Below are positions 1 through 9,346 of a stretch of DNA of 30,713 nt, in pieces. Below the pieces are notes generated by a model that saw only the letters and a program-made list of their open reading frames with translations, had not been told where the DNA came from and made no database searches. The translations under genes were made by a program, and so were the position numbers. Numbering within the stretch: the stretch's first letter is position 1; every line of letters begins with the position of its first letter. The DNA is from a virus. The stretch covers positions 1-30,713 of IMG/VR virus record IMGVR_UViG_3300000101_000093, one strand, 5' to 3'.

Positions 1-1380
1 ATTTACTGTTTGATTAAGGCTGACATCTAGGATATTCAAATCTTCGATGGCACTATCAGGATTGTCCTGTATAGGTCGATAGAGAGCAGCACGGTCTATG
101 CAGAGAATACCATTCCAATCTTCAGACCCACTAGTACTGTTTCTGGCCATATTTATTTGCCAACCATACATTTCTGAAGGAGTAAAGTTACCGCCCCCAC
201 TTTTGGCAGTCATAGCGTTATTTGTTGACACCGCAACCCCATCGGCAAAGACATCGTAAGTATAGGCATCATAGTCAATACTAATATCTATGTCTGTCCA
301 CAATTGAGATTCAGTGTATGTGTTCTGCGTAGCAGTAGAACCACTACTACCTACCCACTCAAAGAAGGCAGCGGCAGCGGCAGCATCGTTAAGACCAGTC
401 CCATCACTTTCAATAACATGAGTAATTGCTGAGTTATTTGCAAATCCAGTTTGGGTAGGGGAGCCTGTGAAGCCAATCTTAATTTCTGCTTTCCAAGAAT
501 CAGCGGCAGCGTAGGCCCCATTATTAAGATAGCCTTGTAAATTAACACGAAGATGAAATACGTCAGTTGTCCCCAAACTGTTTAGTGAACCGTCGTAGAA
601 TATCATAGGTTTGTAAGTATCGTCGACAGTAGTATCATGCCAAGTATTTACAACCATGAATGGTTTACCAGCAGGACTTTCTATTGGGTGAAGGAGAGTG
701 TTAGCGTAAGGGTAGTCGGCAGCGGCGGCGACGGGTCTTTCTCCCATAAAGCAACCACTTAAATGAGCGTGTTGCTGGCGAACTACTGGCACAGCGTTTG
801 CTGTATTAGGGATGCCACTAGTAGCAGCAATCCCATCCATTTTCTGCATAACATCCCTACCAAAAGTAGAATCAGTTTCCTCAATAGGAACCCAGTATTT
901 GCCAGAGGTATCGTAACCGTTACAGAACAAAATGTAACCCTCTACTGCGTCAGTGCTTTTGTAAGGATCACCAATATGACCAGTCCCTTTGTCGAACTTT
1001 TGCCTGTTAGCATTACTAATAGTGTTAGGGTATTGTGGTGAGACTCTCCCAGACCAATCAGAAGCACCACGCCTATTCTCATCGTATGTTAGCCACTCAT
1101 GCATACCTGAGTTGTGAAGATACTGAGGGCCATTACTTGCTGCGGCTACGACTGAAGCATTGTTAAATCTGCCACCGTCGGCGTCACCACGCTCAACCCA
1201 TGCGTAGGTGTAACGAGGATTTAGTGGAGCGTAACCATTGATAGGGCTGCCATGATGACTTGCAGAAGATTTGTATGTAGTTCCTACTGCGTTACTGTCG
1301 TCAGGGAGGACGCGAGCGGAATTGAAATCGTCGTAATATCCTGCTAACCAAAACGAATACTTTCTACTAACCGACCTCAT
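1..1380 (-). CDS. Distal tail / receptor-binding-type virion protein (3' end beyond window)
   Basis: The reading frame opens at ATG 1380 and stays open for 460 codons to the window edge, so the C-terminus is missing. The ATG lies one base after the stop of the tape-measure gene, as expected for the next gene of a tail operon. The protein is rich in Tyr, Trp, Asn, Gly and Ser. Its later part (about residues 355-440) alternates short strands such as WTDIDISIDYDAYTYDVF and WNGILCIDRAALY, which resembles a concanavalin/LamG-like jelly roll. This is a fold impression, not a recognised family. By position after the tape measure it should be a distal tail, tail-tip or adhesion protein. No enzymatic motif is seen. 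Confidence 0.75.
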   Translation of the reverse strand, partial: MRSVSRKYSFWLAGYYDDFNSARVLPDDSNAVGTTYKSSASHHGSPINGYAPLNPRYTYAWVERGDADGGRFNNASVVAAASNGPQYLHNSGMHEWLTYDENRRGASDWSGRVSPQYPNTISNANRQKFDKGTGHIGDPYKSTDAVEGYILFCNGYDTSGKYWVPIEETDSTFGRDVMQKMDGIAATSGIPNTANAVPVVRQQHAHLSGCFMGERPVAAAADYPYANTLLHPIESPAGKPFMVVNTWHDTTVDDTYKPMIFYDGSLNSLGTTDVFHLRVNLQGYLNNGAYAAADSWKAEIKIGFTGSPTQTGFANNSAITHVIESDGTGLNDAAAAAAFFEWVGSSGSTATQNTYTESQLWTDIDISIDYDAYTYDVFADGVAVSTNNAMTAKSGGGNFTPSEMYGWQINMARNSTSGSEDWNGILCIDRAALYRPIQDNPDSAIEDLNILDVSLNQTVN

Positions 1381-1381
1381 C

Positions 1382-4300
1382 TCACGACCCCGTTTCCATG
1401 TGCTTGTTTAAGACAGAGATAATTTTAGCCGCTGCCTCTTCTTCATTGAAAAACCCGTTGAAATTGTTAGTCATTATGACTTCTTGTTTATTATACAGGG
1501 TGCCTACGCCTTGTGTCACTACTTGCTTGTAGAGCGATCCGGTAACATTTCCATATTTACCGCCAAAGAATAGTTCATCTTTTGCATTACCAAAGGCAGT
1601 CATTTCTTCAGTGAGGTTGGTGAAATCATCTGATAATACTTGAAGACCACCATCCACTTCTGTCGCTGCATCATTCATTGAAAGAATAGCATTAGCCGCC
1701 GCAAGTGCCCCTAGTGAGCCTTCGGCGAGCATTTCATTATAAAGGTCTAAAGGTCGACTGTTATCACCCAATGTTTTGCCCATACTTTTATACGCATTTT
1801 CTAACATTTTCAACGCAATAAACTCTGTTTTGGCTTCGTTTTTCCTTGATTGACTATAATCATCAGTCTGGTCAGAGAAAATACGCGCGGAAGCCAGCGA
1901 TTGTTCTCTAATACCAAGCCCTGCTTCAAAGTCTCCTTGTATAGCCCCAAGTATTCTTCTATTAGTTCTTATTGCTTGGTCGCCATCAGCCTCAAATAAC
2001 ATATCCAAATCTCCGTAGAACGCACCTTTTCCTGCCTTATCAGATAGCATCTGCCCATATCCAGGCAAGTCGCCTAGTGGCCCAAACGCCTCATCCCATG
2101 TTGCGTGTATTTCTTCTCGATTCAGATTTTTACCAAATCCTCTAATCATAGCATCGGCCATAACTCGCCCACTCGATTCACTATCCCCAACAATATAACC
2201 CTGATACTGCATCCGCTGTATGTCTAGGTGAGCAGCAGTAATCGCCTGCACTTCCTTGAGATTTGTTTCAAGCATATCCCTAGTATCTGGATCTAGTGCT
2301 TGTTCCAACGCCAAGCCGAGTTCATGTGCTGTTTCTCTAGCCATTCCATAGTTTTCTTTCAATTCTCTTATTTCGTAATTAACAAGACCAAGACTTGATG
2401 CTATATGCTTTTCCACGCCTTCAAAGAGCATATAGTCAGTCCCACCCTTTAGTTGATCTAATATGCTAGTCATTTTCATTAATTCATTTGTGAAGTCGGT
2501 GGTCGCATCGGTCGCACTCTCAGCCCCCATAATCCAGTCTGCGAAGTAATACACGGCGGCTGCTGCTAATAGAAGACCTGAAACAGAAACAATAGTAGTC
2601 ATTGCGGCTGATAGTTGCAATGCTGCGAGAGATGTTTTCATCATTGCTATCGTTGCTGCGCCCATAGTGAAAATCATAGGAACCATTGAAAGTGTAGTGG
2701 CCACCATAGATATTCTCATACCTTCTTGGCCGCCCATAATCATAGGGGCAAGCATAGATATAGCCATCAACCCGCCGGAATATGCTTGTGCTCCTGTCTT
2801 AGCGTAGCCGTAAGCCTTAGCACCTTTAGTGATAGCGACATTTTTCTTTTCTTCAGCAAGAATTACCTTTTGCATTGAGGTTTCTAATCTTTTCATTGCT
2901 AAATCTAAATCGCCCGTTGTAACAGTACGCCTTAATTCTGCCATACTAAGTTTTATATTACTTTCCCTCAAAAGTTCATTTAGAGCAGTCATTTTCCCTG
3001 TTGTAGTTGCGGTACTATCAAGAATTGACCGCGCCTTACTTCTGGTCACTGTAATTTCTTTTTCAACTCTATCATAAATCTTTAATTTTGTTATATGAGT
3101 GTCTAAATCCATGATTGAACTGTGCATATAAAATGCTTGCGCTTCCATCTGTTGCGTTATGGCTTGGTGCTCCTTCCATTTTTTCTTCAAATCTGCAATT
3201 TCTTTCGCTGTATATGCCCTTCCCTGTGCGTTAGTGTACTGTTCTGCTTGGGCTCGATTCGCTTCAACCTTTAACGCTATCTCGTCGAATTGTCTTTGAA
3301 TAATTTGCGTTTGAATAATTTCTCTCTCTGCTACCAATTGTGCATGTGTAGTCGCTAATTGTATGCGCGCTGTTGTATTCATCTTTGCGCTAGTGCCACC
3401 ATATTGCTTGAGCAAAATGGTTCTTTCCATCAAAGCACTTCTCTCTGTCGCTGCTGCTGTCGCATGGCCTCGTATTTCATCACCAATATTCTTAAGAAGT
3501 TGTCCACGTAACTTTTCTTTAGTAAAGTTTAGACTTAGTTCGCTACCGTACAGTGTAGTGTAGGCCGCTTCTTGCTGCTTCATATCAAGTATTTCCCTCT
3601 CAACATATTTCTTAGCCTGCTGCGCAGCCCTAACATTACCTTCAGCAGCCCTATCTTTAGACTTTAGAAGTGTGATTTGGTCATTAATACCTTTTATCTC
3701 CTTCATAATTGTTTTTTGTTCTTTGAGACTCATATTACTACCTTGTATAGTAGTTCTAGTGGAGCCAAAGGCACTATCAATAGCAATTTGCTGTCCTCCT
3801 ATCGCCGCCATTACTGATCTGAATGCACCCATTCCGATAATTATGGCTCTTATGGTCAATTGTAATTGAAGGAAGCCGCCAGTAATTTTAGTCATTTCTC
3901 TGAACTTAACTAGGCTATTGGCTATCGAGGCAAAGGTATCACCATATTCACCTGAAGTAAAGTTAAGCAATTCAGCATTGTAATCTCTTTGGGCTCTCGC
4001 CGCTGCTGTTATACCTGGAAGTAGAGAAGTGCCTATCTTAGCACTGTAATCTTCTATCTCGGCATTCAAGGCTTCTAGTATAACTACTGGGTCTTCTAAT
4101 CGCCTATTAACCTCTTCTTGGGCACTAGCAAGTCCGTCTGTTGCTTCTGCGCTCAACTGAACAGCACGGTCATATCCTTCCATTAGTTTAATGAAACGGA
4201 CATAGTGTCTATTCCCAGCGATTGTCTGAGCGATTGCCTGCTTATTAGCGGAAGTAGTTTGATCCCAACCTTTCTCTTTGAGTTCTCTCATGATGGATAT

Positions 4301-5158
4301 CATATCCTTCATATCGCCATTGGCCAATTTAGTATCAATACCATACTCTTTTAATTTTGTACTCGCTCCACCAATGTCGCCACCAAGTCGAGCATACATC
4401 ATTTTCAAAGAACGACCAGCGGCACCAGCCTGTTCACCAGACTCAATCATAACAGCGGACATTGCCGCCATATCTTCAATACTTGAACCTGTCAAATGTG
4501 CCTGCGAAGCGAACTGATTCATAGTGAAAGTTAATTGTTCCATCGTAGCGATAGACCGATTCTCAACGGTATTCAAAGCATCGAGAGTTTGTATGCTTGA
4601 CTTTTCTAAAACACTTTTCTGCTCCATAGCATTTAGGGCCTTAAAAGTTTCCTTACTATACTCACCATACATAAAGCCAGTCTGTTGCTGTAAGTTAGTT
4701 ATACGACGCATAGCACTCTCAGTGTCCATACCACTGATAAGAGAGAACATAACACCCATTTGGGTTCCAATTAGGATATTAGTTTCACCAATGACAGCGC
4801 CCATTTGAGCCATACGAGCAGCAGCATCGAAAGTCTCACTTGCTGTCATAGCAAAGTTATGACCCATATCAATTAAACTTTCATTTATGTTATCTAAGGC
4901 TATTCGACTATCCACGCTTACGAACTTTTCAAAGGCTATTCTAGCCTCTCCTACCTCGATAGCCAAATCTTTTGTTCTACTGACCATGCCATCAATCATC
5001 ATCCCTACGTCACCCATAGGGCCTAGGACAGCATCGAACACGTCAAGCATTACTGCTTGCATGATAGTCTGAGAAGTTTTCATGTCAGCAATCAGTTTAT
5101 CTGATTGCCATTTGGCAACGACATCGAAAAAGATACGGGATGCGCCAACACGTGTCAT
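1382..5158 (-). CDS. Tail tape measure protein
   Basis: This is the longest gene, 1258 residues from ATG 5158. The start is chosen because GGAGTGAT lies 4-8 bases upstream; an in-frame GTG at 5167 overlaps the previous stop. The N-terminal third (about residues 85-300) has the helical pattern of TP901-type tape measures, including the segment GEQAGAAGRSLKMMYARLGG. The middle is long coiled-coil helix rich in Ala, Gln, Lys and Glu. Around residues 790-890 there are two or three hydrophobic segments, typical of tape measures that insert into the host membrane. Its position after the tail-chaperone pair fits. By the rule of about 0.15 nm per residue the tail could be roughly 180-190 nm long (inference). 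Confidence 0.93.
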   Translation of the reverse strand: MTRVGASRIFFDVVAKWQSDKLIADMKTSQTIMQAVMLDVFDAVLGPMGDVGMMIDGMVSRTKDLAIEVGEARIAFEKFVSVDSRIALDNINESLIDMGHNFAMTASETFDAAARMAQMGAVIGETNILIGTQMGVMFSLISGMDTESAMRRITNLQQQTGFMYGEYSKETFKALNAMEQKSVLEKSSIQTLDALNTVENRSIATMEQLTFTMNQFASQAHLTGSSIEDMAAMSAVMIESGEQAGAAGRSLKMMYARLGGDIGGASTKLKEYGIDTKLANGDMKDMISIMRELKEKGWDQTTSANKQAIAQTIAGNRHYVRFIKLMEGYDRAVQLSAEATDGLASAQEEVNRRLEDPVVILEALNAEIEDYSAKIGTSLLPGITAAARAQRDYNAELLNFTSGEYGDTFASIANSLVKFREMTKITGGFLQLQLTIRAIIIGMGAFRSVMAAIGGQQIAIDSAFGSTRTTIQGSNMSLKEQKTIMKEIKGINDQITLLKSKDRAAEGNVRAAQQAKKYVEREILDMKQQEAAYTTLYGSELSLNFTKEKLRGQLLKNIGDEIRGHATAAATERSALMERTILLKQYGGTSAKMNTTARIQLATTHAQLVAEREIIQTQIIQRQFDEIALKVEANRAQAEQYTNAQGRAYTAKEIADLKKKWKEHQAITQQMEAQAFYMHSSIMDLDTHITKLKIYDRVEKEITVTRSKARSILDSTATTTGKMTALNELLRESNIKLSMAELRRTVTTGDLDLAMKRLETSMQKVILAEEKKNVAITKGAKAYGYAKTGAQAYSGGLMAISMLAPMIMGGQEGMRISMVATTLSMVPMIFTMGAATIAMMKTSLAALQLSAAMTTIVSVSGLLLAAAAVYYFADWIMGAESATDATTDFTNELMKMTSILDQLKGGTDYMLFEGVEKHIASSLGLVNYEIRELKENYGMARETAHELGLALEQALDPDTRDMLETNLKEVQAITAAHLDIQRMQYQGYIVGDSESSGRVMADAMIRGFGKNLNREEIHATWDEAFGPLGDLPGYGQMLSDKAGKGAFYGDLDMLFEADGDQAIRTNRRILGAIQGDFEAGLGIREQSLASARIFSDQTDDYSQSRKNEAKTEFIALKMLENAYKSMGKTLGDNSRPLDLYNEMLAEGSLGALAAANAILSMNDAATEVDGGLQVLSDDFTNLTEEMTAFGNAKDELFFGGKYGNVTGSLYKQVVTQGVGTLYNKQEVIMTNNFNGFFNEEEAAAKIISVLNKHMETGS

Positions 5159-5163
5159 ATAAA

Positions 5164-5433
5164 TCACTCCTTGTCTTCTCTAATGAACCCACCGTCTTTT
5201 AACAATTGCAGTGTTTCAGCGCCGTCCATTTCAACAGAACGCTGTGCTCTTCTCTGTCTTTTTCTTGACTCCATAGCATTACCAGAGTTTTTATCTGTGC
5301 CATGAGCCTCTTTAATCTGATCGTGAATCTCACCAAGGGTAGATAAATCAAACTCCATCCTTCTCCATCCTCCAAATCCGTTGTATTTTTCAATCAGGTC
5401 GGAGGGTAAGATGCCCTTGTAAGAAGAGCACAT
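5164..5433 (-). CDS. Tail assembly chaperone T-domain ORF (expressed mainly by -1 frameshift)
   Basis: An 89-codon frame from ATG 5433 lies between the G-like gene and the tape measure. The same frame is open upstream to 5478, overlapping the end of the G-like gene, which places it in -1 relative to that gene. A CCCTTTG slippery heptamer lies in the overlap. This matches the G/GT chaperone organisation of lambda-like tails, so the main product is probably a G-T fusion; independent initiation at 5433 is possible. The protein is hydrophilic and basic in the middle (ESRKRQRRAQRSVEM). Its stop is six bases upstream of the tape-measure start. No sequence family is recognised, so the call rests on context and the slippery site. 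Confidence 0.72.
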   Translation of the reverse strand: MCSSYKGILPSDLIEKYNGFGGWRRMEFDLSTLGEIHDQIKEAHGTDKNSGNAMESRKRQRRAQRSVEMDGAETLQLLKDGGFIREDKE

Positions 5434-5450
5434 CGCCGGAGCGACCTTCC

Positions 5451-5807
5451 CTATTGATCCAAAGGGGCTGCGCCGTCTTCATCTCCGACATCACCACCGC
5501 GCACGAACAAAAAGATTTCTCTCAGTTCTTCAATGGTGAGTGAGTTAATGTCAAAGTTTTCGTTCAGGATGCATGGGGGGACAAGAGCCATCATTTGGTC
5601 TTGCATACCGCCGCCGAGTTCTTCGACGTGATCCATAAACTCTTCGGTTTGCTCTTCAGTCCAAGTAGACTGGTCAAGGCCGAAGTGCCTAAACTTTCTA
5701 AACGCCTTAGAGAGAATACTCTCAAAGGGTAATTTTTCAAGGCCACTGGCCTGTCGCGCTTCTATCTCTAGTTCATCAAACGTGAACTCTTTTGTTTTTA
5801 CTGGCAT
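5451..5807 (-). CDS. Tail assembly chaperone (G-like)
   Basis: 118 residues from ATG 5807, preceded by GAAGTGATAGAG, a ribosome-binding pattern also used by the protease and tape-measure genes. A longer in-frame start at 5876 overlaps the preceding stop (ATGA), but it would add a hydrophobic, Arg-rich stretch unlike the rest. The protein is acidic and helical (KTKEFTFDELEIEARQ at the start, EEQTEEFMDHVEELGGG mid-way) and resembles small tail chaperones in size and composition. It sits between the tail tube and the tape measure, where G proteins are found. Near its 3' end, frame codons CCT TTG form a slippery site that lets some ribosomes enter the downstream T frame. Confidence 0.75.
   Translation of the reverse strand: MPVKTKEFTFDELEIEARQASGLEKLPFESILSKAFRKFRHFGLDQSTWTEEQTEEFMDHVEELGGGMQDQMMALVPPCILNENFDINSLTIEELREIFLFVRGGDVGDEDGAAPLDQ
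5460..5466 (-). promoter_or_regulatory. Programmed -1 ribosomal frameshift site CCCTTTG
   Basis: Read on the minus strand, the zero-frame codons ..GCC CCT TTG GAT CAA TAG contain C CCT TTG, a perfect X XXY YYZ heptamer. After a -1 slip the frame continues CCC TTT GGA TCA ATA GGG AAG with no stop through the T-domain ORF. The site lies three codons before the G-like stop, in the gene position where tail-chaperone frameshifting is widespread. I did not identify a clear downstream pseudoknot. Confidence 0.75.
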
Positions 5808-5872
5808 CTCTATCACTTCTCTTACTCTTAACTCTGTTCTCAGATAATGGAAACATAATAACACTCCCATAA

Positions 5873-6070
5873 TCATGCGACATCATACCACACTACGGTT
5901 AGTGTGATGCGGTCGCTATCTTTTTTCCTGCTTGTATCACAAGATATTATTACGTCAGCATTGGCTATTGCGGCCCTAAATGCTGTTTGAACTTCTGCTG
6001 CTGTACCAGTAAATTGACTGACTATTAACTTTGTCTTGTCAGTAACAACCATTCCACCGTTATTAGCCAT
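5873..6070 (-). CDS. Small conserved-position tail protein, unknown
   Basis: 65 residues from ATG 6070, with GAGGTGG upstream in the gap after the tail-tube stop. The short product (start MANNGGMVVTDKTK, end LTVVWYDVA) alternates beta-like stretches. No family is recognised. Its position between tail tube and tail chaperone suggests a minor tail or assembly protein. The stop overlaps an ATG at 5876 (ATGA), but the better start for the next gene is at 5807. Confidence 0.7.
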   Translation of the reverse strand: MANNGGMVVTDKTKLIVSQFTGTAAEVQTAFRAAIANADVIISCDTSRKKDSDRITLTVVWYDVA

Positions 6071-6080
6071 CTAAGCCACC

Positions 6081-7124
6081 TCACATTCCTGTGTAGACTT
6101 GATTGGCACCGGCTGTCATGTGAGTAACTTCTAGCATATGGTTAGAAGGATTAGAACCCATTATACGGACGTATGCTCGGTAGTTTAGAGACATGGTAGT
6201 GGTATCTCTACCACTAACATTGGTTCCTGAAGGAGCCTCATATCTAACATCGAAAAGGTCGATTTGTGTAGTGTGTGTTCCATCTGATAGTGTAAATCTA
6301 AGTGCGTAAGATGTAACAGCGGCGTCAGGTTTAACTTCAAGTCCACCAGATGCTATTAATTCCGCATATGTTGGTTCTGATTCTTGGCCGGCTGGTAGGG
6401 GGTCACTGTTAAGTATTGGTTGGTTGAACTCTATGGTTCCAGTAACTTCTCTGCGCTGCATAGGTGGTTGGCGAACATATGTGTTGCTACCAATAGCACA
6501 AGCAGCGTCACCATCAAGATTGTTATTCAATTCCATTGAGAATGATTTAACCATTGTCGAAGCAGTAGTGTCAGCATCGAACTTAACTGAAGCGTCAACG
6601 AAATGCATTCCATCGACCGCCTTTCCGTCGAAGGCTGGTGATCCTGTTAATGCACTAAGGGCACTCTCAGCCTTACCCATGAAGCCAACGCTCATAGTAA
6701 CATATTCTCCGAGAGAAGCACTAAGGGATAAGCGATTGACACACATACCTTGGTAAGTGTGCTGTAAATCCTGTCTACCTACTCTGATTCTGAAAGAAGG
6801 GAGAGTGTTAGCAACGGTTTCTGTCATTACGTGAGTATAAGGGTCACTGCCGGTAATTGCATCTGTTCCCATAGCGCCATAAAGTAATAGACCACAGAAG
6901 TCATCTGCTTGAAGAACTAAGTTAAGGTCGCCTTCTGAGTATTCTTTTCCGTTTTGGCTCTTGGTCATACCCCAGTAAGAAACATCACCACGGTCAAGTA
7001 TATCGAATGCGTGAACGATTGATTCGTCATCGACTTCACCTATCTTTTCGGTACCAATACTTGTTAGTGATCCATATGTTGCTTCTCGGGATATTCCGAC
7101 GTATCTATTTGCAAAGGTTGTCAT
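6081..7124 (-). CDS. Major tail tube protein
   Basis: 347 residues from ATG 7124, with GGAGTG nine bases upstream. The start (MTTFANRYVGISREATYGSL) and the segment SEGDLNLVLQADDFCGLLLYG are typical of long tail-tube proteins in tailed viruses, with a beta-rich core and an Ig-like C-terminal half (about residues 215-330). The gene lies upstream of the tail chaperones and tape measure, the standard place. No sheath-like gene lies next to it, which argues for a non-contractile tail. Family assignment is by pattern and synteny. Confidence 0.8.
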   Translation of the reverse strand: MTTFANRYVGISREATYGSLTSIGTEKIGEVDDESIVHAFDILDRGDVSYWGMTKSQNGKEYSEGDLNLVLQADDFCGLLLYGAMGTDAITGSDPYTHVMTETVANTLPSFRIRVGRQDLQHTYQGMCVNRLSLSASLGEYVTMSVGFMGKAESALSALTGSPAFDGKAVDGMHFVDASVKFDADTTASTMVKSFSMELNNNLDGDAACAIGSNTYVRQPPMQRREVTGTIEFNQPILNSDPLPAGQESEPTYAELIASGGLEVKPDAAVTSYALRFTLSDGTHTTQIDLFDVRYEAPSGTNVSGRDTTTMSLNYRAYVRIMGSNPSNHMLEVTHMTAGANQVYTGM

Positions 7125-7175
7125 AAGTCATAACACTCCTGTATCTCCTACGTGTATTGTGGTATTTAACTATTA

Positions 7176-8246
7176 TCACCTATGTAACATATTTAGGCGA
7201 CGCATATACCGCATAGTTAGGACGTGAACGCAGACAACATCATCATCATCCATCTTAGAATTAAACTCAATATCATACGAAACAAGACTATCAGTAGTGC
7301 CGTTTAATCCAGTGGTTTTGTATAATTCATCGAAACAATCACCAGCAATTTCTACGCCTAATCTATACGCATTTTTATAATTAGTCCCACGTGTAGTAAT
7401 AAACATCTGAACATCGAACATCTGGTCTATTCTTGTGCCACTTAAGGCAGCAAACTCAGGAGAGTTGACATTCTTCAATAGGACGTGGATAGAAGGTGGT
7501 GCAGTTCTTGACACCATCTGTGCCGAAAGGTCAAACCCATATAGAATAGCAGAGTTATTGACAAAGTTTTTGAGATGTGTTCTAGCACTATTCTGTAGTA
7601 TATTAACAGTTTGAAAGCCCATCCTTAGTAGGGTGTCGCTTGTGAAATCAGAGATAGCGAGTTCGTTAGGGGAAAATGCGCCAGCAGTTGTAGCGTAGAC
7701 GTTATTCCAATCAATAGTGCCAGTGCCATTACCCCACTCTATCTTTTTACTACCACTGGTGTTATTGACAGCAGTAACTTGAAGGAAGTGATTAGCGCCG
7801 TCATCGTCTTCTACTATCTCGCGCATGTATAGTGTGGCGACGCCAGCGGCGGTGAGAGTGAGTCTAAGTAATACAGGGACAGGTATATCCTCTGTCATGT
7901 CAGGATCGAGGTCGTGACTTGTTTTGGTAGTGGCTCCCACGATTGAAAACTTACCACCAGCGGCCACATTTACACTAACACTATGAACTCCGTTATCGAG
8001 GAATAGGATAGTTTCTCCTGTGTTGGGTGTCGCTTCGTAATTTAAGCAAGCCAGAAGTGTGTAGTCACTACTTGTTGGAATAACCTTATACTCGTTATTA
8101 CTAACCCTCCATGCCCCCCCTGATGCAGCGGCAGAGCCAGCACCAGTCTTAGTCCATGCTTCATTGGTAGAAGCGTCACTAGGACTCTCAGGATTGTCAC
8201 CATTTAATCTACTTGTCCAAAATTGTACTGTTGTCGCTATTGCCAT
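7176..8246 (-). CDS. Tail completion/terminator-like protein with an N-terminal jelly-roll-like domain
   Basis: 356 residues from ATG 8246, which overlaps the upstream stop as TAATG; GGAAGTGG precedes it. Residues about 25-185 form a beta-rich domain (GETILFLDNGVHSVSVNV, PVPVLLRLTLTAAGVATLYM) resembling a concanavalin-like sandwich. The remaining C-terminal half (ARTHLKNFVNNS .. SIHVLLKNVNSPEF .. RIDQMFDVQMFITTRG) has the helix-strand pattern of tail terminator proteins and sits in the terminator position between a gp10-like gene and the tail tube. I infer a tail terminator carrying an extra surface domain. The jelly-roll and terminator calls are both by pattern only. Confidence 0.6.
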   Translation of the reverse strand: MAIATTVQFWTSRLNGDNPESPSDASTNEAWTKTGAGSAAASGGAWRVSNNEYKVIPTSSDYTLLACLNYEATPNTGETILFLDNGVHSVSVNVAAGGKFSIVGATTKTSHDLDPDMTEDIPVPVLLRLTLTAAGVATLYMREIVEDDDGANHFLQVTAVNNTSGSKKIEWGNGTGTIDWNNVYATTAGAFSPNELAISDFTSDTLLRMGFQTVNILQNSARTHLKNFVNNSAILYGFDLSAQMVSRTAPPSIHVLLKNVNSPEFAALSGTRIDQMFDVQMFITTRGTNYKNAYRLGVEIAGDCFDELYKTTGLNGTTDSLVSYDIEFNSKMDDDDVVCVHVLTMRYMRRLNMLHR

Positions 8247-8803
8247 TATACCACTTCCCATGCTCTATTTAATGCTTCTATTATTGCATTTTCCATTCTT
8301 GGAACTGCACGTTCTTGTGTTGATGTAAGCCATCCCTCGGAAGGAATTGGCTTGACACCCGGATGCGTCCCAGTCTTTCTTAATGCATTAATGAATCCTT
8401 GGCTGTTCTGACCGAAACCCATATACTTACTGTTGGTTATTTTTAAACCTTCAAAACCGTAAGCAAAGGGTTGCATACCATACTGGAGTATCTGTGCTAT
8501 TTTACCACCGCGAGAACCTTCGACACCACCTTTATCTATTGGGTCAGACCCAAATCTAATTTCGGTTAGTTGCCCACGGCCCCCTTTCTCGACGATCAAA
8601 GAGTCAGCAACAGTCTCGTAAATATCACCACGAACTCTCTGAGCAGACTTTATCATCTTAATAGTGGTTCTCATTTCTTCCTTAATGACATCACTTATGG
8701 CGCCACCTATTACACCAGCAGCCTCTTTATTCATACGTGCTACTGCTGCTTCGGCTTCAGCAAAGTCCCACTCATAGTTAAGAGCAATCATAGGTTCAGC
8801 CAT
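8246..8803 (-). CDS. Head-tail joining / neck protein (HK97 gp10-like)
   Basis: 185 residues from ATG 8803. The N-terminus is a long helix (DFAEAEAAVARMNKEAAGVI), followed by a region with IRFGSDPIDKGG, a Gly-rich loop SRGGKIAQILQYGMQPF and a C-terminal helix. This arrangement, ending in a helix and lying between the head-tail adaptor and the tail terminator, fits HK97 gp10-type neck proteins. A C-terminal loop HPGVKPIPSEGWLTS is also typical of that group. The stop overlaps the next start (TAATG), indicating coupled translation. Confidence 0.62.
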   Translation of the reverse strand: MAEPMIALNYEWDFAEAEAAVARMNKEAAGVIGGAISDVIKEEMRTTIKMIKSAQRVRGDIYETVADSLIVEKGGRGQLTEIRFGSDPIDKGGVEGSRGGKIAQILQYGMQPFAYGFEGLKITNSKYMGFGQNSQGFINALRKTGTHPGVKPIPSEGWLTSTQERAVPRMENAIIEALNRAWEVV

Positions 8804-8814
8804 AATTAATCACC

Positions 8815-9345
8815 TCAATCGACAGAGCCTAGATGAGCAAGTCTCTGTAAGTAATCCATAGCGCGCTCTCTAAGAACATTAGCCCTTATAGGGTCAGCGC
8901 CGGATTGATGGAATGCGGATTCGTCCTCTAAGTAATATGACGCACCTAAATCGGCACATATTTCTCTGAGCAGTTGCCCGAACTCACCTTCTTCTACTGC
9001 CTCATCATCAGCATGATCCCACGAAATGTTTGTCACTCCAGTTAAATCATTTGTTGATTTGCCAGTCCAAGCAAAAGAATCACTACCTATGTAGCCATTA
9101 CCTGCCGTTGAAAATCCAGTTCCAGAAGTTAGTGTTATTGTAGTAGCCCCTGCTACTACTGCGCCGTTGAGCGTAGTCGATACTGTATCTGTGCTAGGTG
9201 TATCTCTACCACGATACCTAAACTCTTGGTCGATATCAAGACCTGCTCTTCTAATTACGGAAGTAATTTTTGATGATGCACGGTCACGCTGACCAGAATC
9301 TAACCCAAGTCTTGAGCCAACATCGGCATTAGAACAATAACCCAT
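8815..9345 (-). CDS. Head-tail connector/adaptor with inserted beta domain
   Basis: 176 residues from ATG 9345, chosen because GAGGTG lies six bases upstream; an in-frame TTG at 9369 would overlap the upstream gene. The N-terminus (NADVGSRLGL .. ASSKITSVIRRAGLDID) and the C-terminus (GQLLREICADLGASYYLEDE .. RERAMDYLQRL) are helical like gp6/adaptor connectors. Between them, about residues 55-115, lies a beta-rich insert (GATTITLTSGTGFSTAG .. GYIGSDSFAWTG) of a type that recurs in phage virion proteins. Position before the gp10-like gene supports the role. Confidence 0.6.
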   Translation of the reverse strand: MGYCSNADVGSRLGLDSGQRDRASSKITSVIRRAGLDIDQEFRYRGRDTPSTDTVSTTLNGAVVAGATTITLTSGTGFSTAGNGYIGSDSFAWTGKSTNDLTGVTNISWDHADDEAVEEGEFGQLLREICADLGASYYLEDESAFHQSGADPIRANVLRERAMDYLQRLAHLGSVD

Positions 9346-9346
9346 T

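Noticed and set aside
2829-5072. Several plus-strand ORFs opposite the tape measure gene
   Set aside because: They are antisense shadows of a long, well-supported gene, lack ribosome-binding sites and have low-complexity hydrophobic translations.
5776-5856. 26-codon basic ORF with GGGAGTG upstream, overlapping the G-like start
   Set aside because: It conflicts with the better-supported G-like gene and has no further evidence.
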